A stretch of 64,000 nucleotides of DNA from Phoenix dactylifera (taxonomy: Eukaryota > Streptophyta > Magnoliopsida > Arecales > Arecaceae), in assembly GCF_009389715.1 (NCBI RefSeq), contig NC_052404.1, positions 8,144,745-8,208,744 of the forward strand, written 5' to 3'. The notes under the pieces were generated by a model. It was given only the letters and a program-made list of their open reading frames with translations, did no database searches and was not told the DNA's origin. This document shows, in pieces, positions 58,890-64,000 of the stretch (within the stretch, counting starts at the first letter, position 1; every line of letters starts with the position of its first letter). Position numbers and translations under genes: made by a program.

Positions 58890-59430
58890 AGCACCAGAGA
58901 GAGAGAGAGAGAGATCCACTACTCTTAGATCTCTGTGATGCCATTGAAATCCCCATGATGGGTACTTTAAGAACACCATTAGGTCTTCTCTTATCTTTCG
59001 TTTGGCTCTTGACCCCTTAAATTTGTTGTTAAGAAAAAAGAATATGTCACGTTTTGGAGTTATGGTGGTGCGCGAACTGCGACACGGCATATTATCGATC
59101 TAGATAATGTTATTATAGTATGACAACGGTACAGCAACAAGAGGACAAAAGAAGAGGGCGAGGGGGCGAGTGAGGGGTCGAGACCGGAATCCAAATCATG
59201 GCTTAGGGAAAAGGGTAGAGTGAGAAAGACTAGAGACAAGGAAAAGGCCAGTTAGCCCACGCCCTGGGCCTCGAGTTGGAGAAAGGAGGAGAGAGAGAGA
59301 GGAGCGAGCTTTCAGGTGCAGAGGTGAACGTGCCCTATTTGAGCAGATCTAGATCTATCCATGCACTCTCCCCAGCTTGAAAACGACGAAGGTAGGGAAG
59401 AGGGGGGAGAGAGAGAGAGAGAGAGGGGGG
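58890..59430. promoter_or_regulatory. GA-repeat clusters upstream of the CCCH gene
   Basis: Three pure GA tracts occur near 58896-58914, 59288-59302 and 59406-59425, 0.7-1.2 kb upstream of the CCCH start. GA repeats are known targets of plant BPC/GAGA-binding proteins. Their role here is inferred from position only. Confidence 0.3.
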
Positions 59431-60104
59431 GAGAAGAGGAAAGAGGTCATTAGAATCCTCGCCAAACCATGCCGGACAAAGCAATTATAACGGAGCCAAA
59501 AGAGGGATGGATGGACTTGTAGGCCGTTGCTGGTGACTCGCAGCTTTGTATCCTTGGGAATGGAGTCGGTCAATAGCAGCTCAGTGATGCACTGTTCTTC
59601 TAAGAGTAAAGGAGGGAAGGAAGGGAAAGAAGAGCACTACTCCCAGGGAGCAGCGAGCACGAGAGCCTTAGCAAGCAGCAGCAGCTTTGTAGTATCTCTT
59701 CTTTATTAGGCAAACAAAGCTCAAGGTAACAAACACAAGCACAAGCACAAGCAGTAGTACCATTTATTTGAGGAGAAGGGAATAAGGTTTTGGCCTCCGC
59801 CCTTTTATTTTTTGCCCTTTTTCTTTCCCAACCTTTTTCTCCACCCAACTGCCTTTTAATGGCAGCAGCAGACGAGGAGTAAGTGTCAGCTACTCTTCCT
59901 CGTCTTCTTCCTATCTTTTAACACACCCTTCACGCTTTCCTCTTTACCTTTTTTTTGTTTCTCTCTTTCTTCTTTCTCTTTAGCCGGTGCCGTGCGAGTT
60001 AAAAAAAATTAAACAAACGAACGAAGAATAGTGGAGAAAGAAAGAGGAAGGAAAACAAGAAGAGGAAGGGTCTTTTTTTTGGTTCTAAAACTGGCGGTGA
60101 GTCC

Positions 60105-63100
60105 ATGGACGCCTACGAGGCGACGAGGATCGTGTTCTCGAGGATTCAGAACCTGGACCCGGAGAACGCTGCCAAGATCATGGGGCTTCTTTTGATCCAG
60201 GACCACGGCGAGAAGGAGATGATCCGCCTCGCCTTCGGCCCCGAGGCCCTCGTCCACTCGGTCGTCCTCAAGGCCCGCAAGGACCTCGGCCTCCTCCCCT
60301 CCTCCACCGCCACCGCCGCCTCCCCGTGCTCCTTCCTCCTCGCCCGCCAGAACTCCTCCTCCCGCCTCGGCCTCGCTCCTCTGTCGCCGCTCTCGATATC
60401 CTCCCCCTCCTCCTGGGCTCCGCCCCCCGTCTTCTCCCGGATCAACAGCAACGGCAGCGCTCTCAACGGCTCCGCGGACGACGTCGTCCAGAACCCCACA
60501 GACGAGCTCGTGAGCCCAAGCAATCCGGCTGCCGCCTCCCCGTTCTACGCCGGGGCTGACCTCATCGACGAGTTCCAGCTCCACGACCAGCTCTCCTTCC
60601 TCAACGACGTCCACGCCTCCTCCCACATCCCCATCGGGCCCAAGTCCGTCCCCGCCGGCGGCGACCTCTTCTACCCGGACGTCGACCGGAGCCCGAGCGG
60701 CGACGGGAACGGGATGCTCTTCCCCTATGGCGTTGGCTGGGGAGCCAACGGCCATCACCGCCGGATCTGCTCCGTCACCGACCTCTGCTTCGGCGCCGAC
60801 CCCGCTGGCGCCGGTTTCGGGTGGAAGCCCTGCCTCTACTTCGCACGGGGCTACTGCAAGAACGGCAGCGCCTGCCGGTTCCTCCACGGCCTTCCCGACG
60901 ACGCCGCCACGGCGGCGGCGGCGATGGCTGGAGGTAATAAAATGGACGCCGTGGTCGAACAGCAGTGCCAGGAGCTGCTGCTGAGGTCAAAGAGCCAGAG
61001 ACTGGGCGGCGCCTCCCAGCTCACGGCCTCCGCCTTTCCCTACTCCCCCACCGGCTCCGTCCCGCCGTCTCCCTCGTCGAGCAAATGCCTCAACTTCTTC
61101 TTACAGCAGCAGCAGAGTGAGAGCCAAAGGTACTCACTTTTTCACTTCAAAGACTCCAATTTTAGCTTCTTAGTCGTGAATGGATCTGAACAAAGATACT
61201 GGCTTTCGAATTCCGACAGGGCGGCAGCTGCGGCGGCGCTGATGCTCGGCGGGGACGAGAGCCACAAGTTCATGGGCCGGTCTAGAATGGAAAGGAGTGA
61301 CTTTTCCGGCATGGTGAATCCAGGATCGAGGCAGATCTACTTGACCTTCCCGGCCGACAGCACCTTCCGAGAAGAAGATGTCTCGAACTATTTCAGGTTG
61401 GAATTATTTTGCTGCTCGAAGTCTTCGAATTTATGAAACACTAAACTTAGTTCGTCCGGGGCTAATCTTTGCTGCTTTTTATTTTTTTGGGGGGGTTTCA
61501 AAACTTCTTAAGTATTTATGGGCCAGTTCAAGACGTAAGAATTCCATACCAGCAGAAGAGGATGTTTGGGTTCGTAACCTTCGTCTACCCGGAGACAGTG
61601 AAGCTGATCCTGGCCAAGGGGAACCCCCACTTCGTGTGCGACGCCCGGGTCCTCGTCAAGCCCTACAAGGAGAAGGGAAAGGTCCCCGACAAGTACAGGC
61701 ACCACTCCTCCCCCCTTCTCCCTGATTCAAAATTCCTAGCTTTCTTGAGTAACTTTTGTTTCCTCAGCCTTCTGATCCTCTCTGCCCGCAGGAAGCAGCA
61801 GCAGCAGGCCGAGAGGGGGGATTTCTCTGGCTGTACTACCCCTACTGGCCTCGACTCCAGAGACCCCTACGACCTGCAGCAGCTCGGTTGGTACCTCTCT
61901 ACTCCATTTCAATATCGAAATAAAGCCTTCTTTCTTTTTCCTTTCGTTCTATAGTTTAATTGACTGAATTGCAGTGGATTGGAGAGCAGGAGCAAGGATG
62001 CTGTACAGCGGCAACAGCACCCCGGAGTTGTTGCTGAGGAGGAAGCTAGAAGTGCAGCAGCAAGAGGCGGAGCTGCAGCAGGCCATTGAGCTCCAACACA
62101 GGCGATTCATGGGCCTCCAGCTCCTCGATCTGAAAACCCGCAGTCTCTCCTCCTCCATGGCCACCTCCACCATTTCCACTCCTCCAACCATCGCCATTCC
62201 TTCTCTGGATTCCAGGAGCAATGGTGGAAGCCAGGAAGACTCGCCATCCGAAGGTACGGGTTAATTAATTAAGTTAATCACCTGGATGCGATGCATGGAT
62301 TAGTTACGAGTGCAATTAAGTGGCTCTATAATTGTGATATGATATACTTTGGAATCATGGCGGAGTTAATGAGAGGGTATAATTTTCTGGTTATAGACAG
62401 CAAGAGCTCCAGCACCACGCCTGGCGCGGCACCCGGCCTCAAGCGAAACAGCTCTTCCCATGGGCTGCTTCGCCAGACGCCAGTCGACCCTGCCCATAAG
62501 GAGGAATCTTCCGGTGAGGCGAACCCCAAAGACGATGGCGATTTCCAAGAAAGGTAATAGAATCTTTAATTAACCCCTCCCATTACGCTTTTTTTTGTTC
62601 TTATTGTTATCATTATTCTCTCTTTTCCTTGAAACCATTTTCATTTCTTTTTCCTCCTCATCTCTCTCTCTCTCTCTCTCTCTCTCTTCCCCCCACCATT
62701 AATGCTTCTACAAAGAGAAGAAGGTGAGAGAGTAAAAGAAAAGAAAATCGAGAAAAGAAAAGGAAAATAAAAGGCAAAAGAAAGGTTCTTCGAGCATTAT
62801 TAACTCTGGGGGAGCTCTTTTATTTTTTTATTTTTATTTTTTTTTTTTGGTGCGTGTGTATGTGTAACGGGTTCCATCTTATGTTTCTTTGACGACATTT
62901 TGGCAGCGCTGAGCATAACCTGCCGGATAGTCCCTTTGCTTCGCCAACCAGGTCTTCGTTTACGCTCGACTCCGCCGTCGGCGAAGCTGATATCGCGGCG
63001 GCCTCCGCCGCTGCTACGGCTTCCTGCAATGGCACCAACGGCAGCAGCAACAGCCATCTCATGACCTCCACGCTGCTGCCGACTACTTCTACACTGGACA

Positions 63101-63267
63101 TGACCTCCTTCAAGTCTTGCTTCTTTCAGATGCCCAGGTAAACGACTACTCGCAGTAATTTGCATTAGGCTTATGTCAATGCATGTGTACTTCATTCTCA
63201 AAGTATCGAAGCTAAAATGCTCTATTCGACTAGGTTCTCGTCCGGTCGTGGAGCGATCGGAATGTAA
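60105..63267 (+). CDS. CCCH zinc finger + RRM RNA-binding protein
   Basis: This is a predicted RNA-binding protein of the plant CCCH-plus-RRM group (relatives of AtC3H22 and OsC3H53). Exons 60105-61129, 61220-61396, 61513-61698, 61792-61886, 61975-62253, 62397-62553, 62907-63137 and 63234-63267 join to 727 aa. Residues 1-63 form the conserved N-terminal helical block ([20 protein letters not shown]). The finger is C-x7-C-x5-C-x3-H at C243, C251, C257 and H261. An RRM spans about 380-455 with RNP2 IYLTFP and RNP1 MFGFVTF. A Gln/Leu/Glu-rich probable coiled coil ([20 protein letters not shown]) follows. The C-terminus, CFFQMPR joined to [10 protein letters not shown], needs the tiny last exon. 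The exon 3 donor is GC, not GT (see findings). Low-complexity Ser/Ala/Pro linkers dominate exon 1. Confidence 0.95.
62660..62688. repeat. (CT)n tract in CCCH intron 6
   Basis: A pure TC run in the 353-bp intron between exons 6 and 7, upstream of the acceptor at 62906. Confidence 0.85.
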
Positions 63268-63480
63268 AGTGGGGGGAACTGGCTCATGGGAGTGAGCCGG
63301 CCTTCCGAAATCAAAGTAAGTAGCAATCCTTTTCCCGACCGCTGTCTTGCAACTAAGACTCAAATTAATAATGGCATTTCATAGCTAGCTCTCCTTCATT
63401 GCTTGTTTATTTGTTTGCAGGAAGGAAAAAGTCATAGTGGAAAGAGTATAGGAAAAGAGAAGTTGCAGTCAGGATAGATA
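63268..63480 (+). other. CCCH 3' untranslated region with possible intron
   Basis: After the stop there is a perfect 6-bp hairpin (GGCTCA, six-base loop, TGAGCC; about 63282-63299). A candidate donor AAAG|TAAGTAG near 63313 pairs with a TTTGCAG acceptor ending at 63420. Either this is a 3' UTR intron or the signals are coincidental. The end of the transcript is not determined. Confidence 0.35.
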
Positions 63481-64000
63481 GTGTTTCAAGGTTAATAGTT
63501 TTTGTTTTTATATCTTTTCTTAAATTGTAAGCTATAGACTGGCCTCCACTGCCTCTCCAAGCCCCTCGGTGCCATGTCATAATGCAGCTGCTTAAAGAAA
63601 GGAAACAAGGATAGGGGTGATAAGGAGGAAGAAAGGGCATGGAAAGGAACAACTCAGTCGTCAGCAATCAATCAGACTACCACCAATGCAGCATTACTAA
63701 AAGCCCACTACTTTCTACTACTACTGCTGCTGCTACTACTACTATTACTACTGGTGCTAGTGCAAGCAAGCTAGCTACGTAGCCATCATCTACCACCAGC
63801 CATCAGATACTTAACATTTGAATACGGAGTACAGACACCAAACAGATGAGAACAGGACAGGACAGGAAAACAGAAGCCAGACTGATCGATTTCCGAAAGG
63901 ATAGCTAAGCAAAGCAGAGGAAAGGACCGCCGCCTAGCGGAGGAGAAGTTAAAAGGATTGGAGAGCAACGGTTTAATCATCGCCATGAAGGTTGTCATCA
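63481..64000. other. Right-edge non-coding segment
   Basis: It contains imperfect CTA/CTG trinucleotide repeats at 63711-63760 and AG-rich DNA. A minus-strand open frame of 70 codons (63786-63998) reads from the window edge but has no recognisable motif. It may be the 3' flank of the CCCH gene or upstream DNA of a gene beyond the window. Confidence 0.5.

Larger units (their letters stand above)
45506..60104. other. Long intergenic region left of the CCCH gene
   Basis: I see no intact gene in 14.6 kb. Features are LINE-like remnants (47261-47298 and 47823-47866), a tiny retro-type insertion (46326-46364), a GA array (52242-52288), an AT-rich dispersed repeat (54570-55040), a SINE (55889-56160), a dispersed element (57978-58216) and GA-rich promoter DNA (58890-60100). 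The frame at 47400-47618 (72 codons) and minus frames at 48756-49456 have no recognisable domain. A copia-like GAGTGGTATGAGCAG at 53123-53137 recalls a tRNA-Met primer site but has no clear LTR. Confidence 0.6.

Noticed and set aside
60009-60887. 292-codon open frame on the minus strand opposite CCCH exon 1
   Set aside because: It is a shadow of a GC3-rich exon. The sense frame has the CCCH finger and a full multi-exon model, while the antisense product is low-complexity Gly/Ala/Glu/Val.

Overview
This is a 64 kb piece of a plant nuclear genome. Exons are GC-rich and split by AT-rich introns of up to about 3.3 kb, and the intergenic DNA holds microsatellites, fold-back elements and retrotransposon remnants. 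Gene content (SNAC1/ATAF-type NAC factor, rice-like apyrase, NCA1, GT106 'O-fucosyltransferase', CCCH+RRM protein) and codon use suggest a monocot. I favour a palm-like, non-grass monocot, but that is inference. No bacterial or viral locus was seen.

Layout. (1) 1-4.4 kb: repeats, including an apparent nuclear copy of mitochondrial DNA with a decayed trnE and a 27-bp minisatellite. (2) 4.5-7.7 kb, minus: NCA1-like RING/TPR catalase chaperone; its last exon is not found in the window. (3) 7.7-14.3 kb: dense non-coding repeats, with two fold-back elements, compound microsatellites and a complete miniature LTR element (TRIM-like). (4) 14.6-15.7 kb, plus: three-exon NAC transcription factor. (5) 20.9-26.7 kb, minus: eight-exon GT106 protein, with a large fold-back element in intron 1. 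(6) 29.9-35.8 kb, minus: nine-exon apyrase. (7) 37.5-37.9 kb, plus: a frame-broken gene copy. (8) 42.5-45.5 kb, plus: an At5g39570-like gene with frame breaks and a repeated exon cassette, probably a pseudogene. (9) 45.5-60.1 kb: intergenic DNA with LINE and SINE remnants and dispersed repeats. (10) 60.1-63.3 kb, plus: eight-exon CCCH/RRM protein.

The genes are independent units, not an operon or obvious biosynthetic cluster. Shared themes are oxidative or stress biology (NCA1, the SNAC1-type NAC), extracellular or Golgi nucleotide and glycan chemistry (apyrase, GT106) and RNA binding (CCCH/RRM). I worked out exon junctions by hand from reading frame, GT-AG signals and remembered family conservation. 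The complete models (NAC, GT106, apyrase, CCCH) each sum to a multiple of three and end in a stop codon. I found no convincing new defence-type or other undescribed system. The most unusual material is in the repeats: the decayed mitochondrial tRNA, four fold-back elements, the TRIM, two apparent 'tail-only' retro-insertions and the exon-cassette array.
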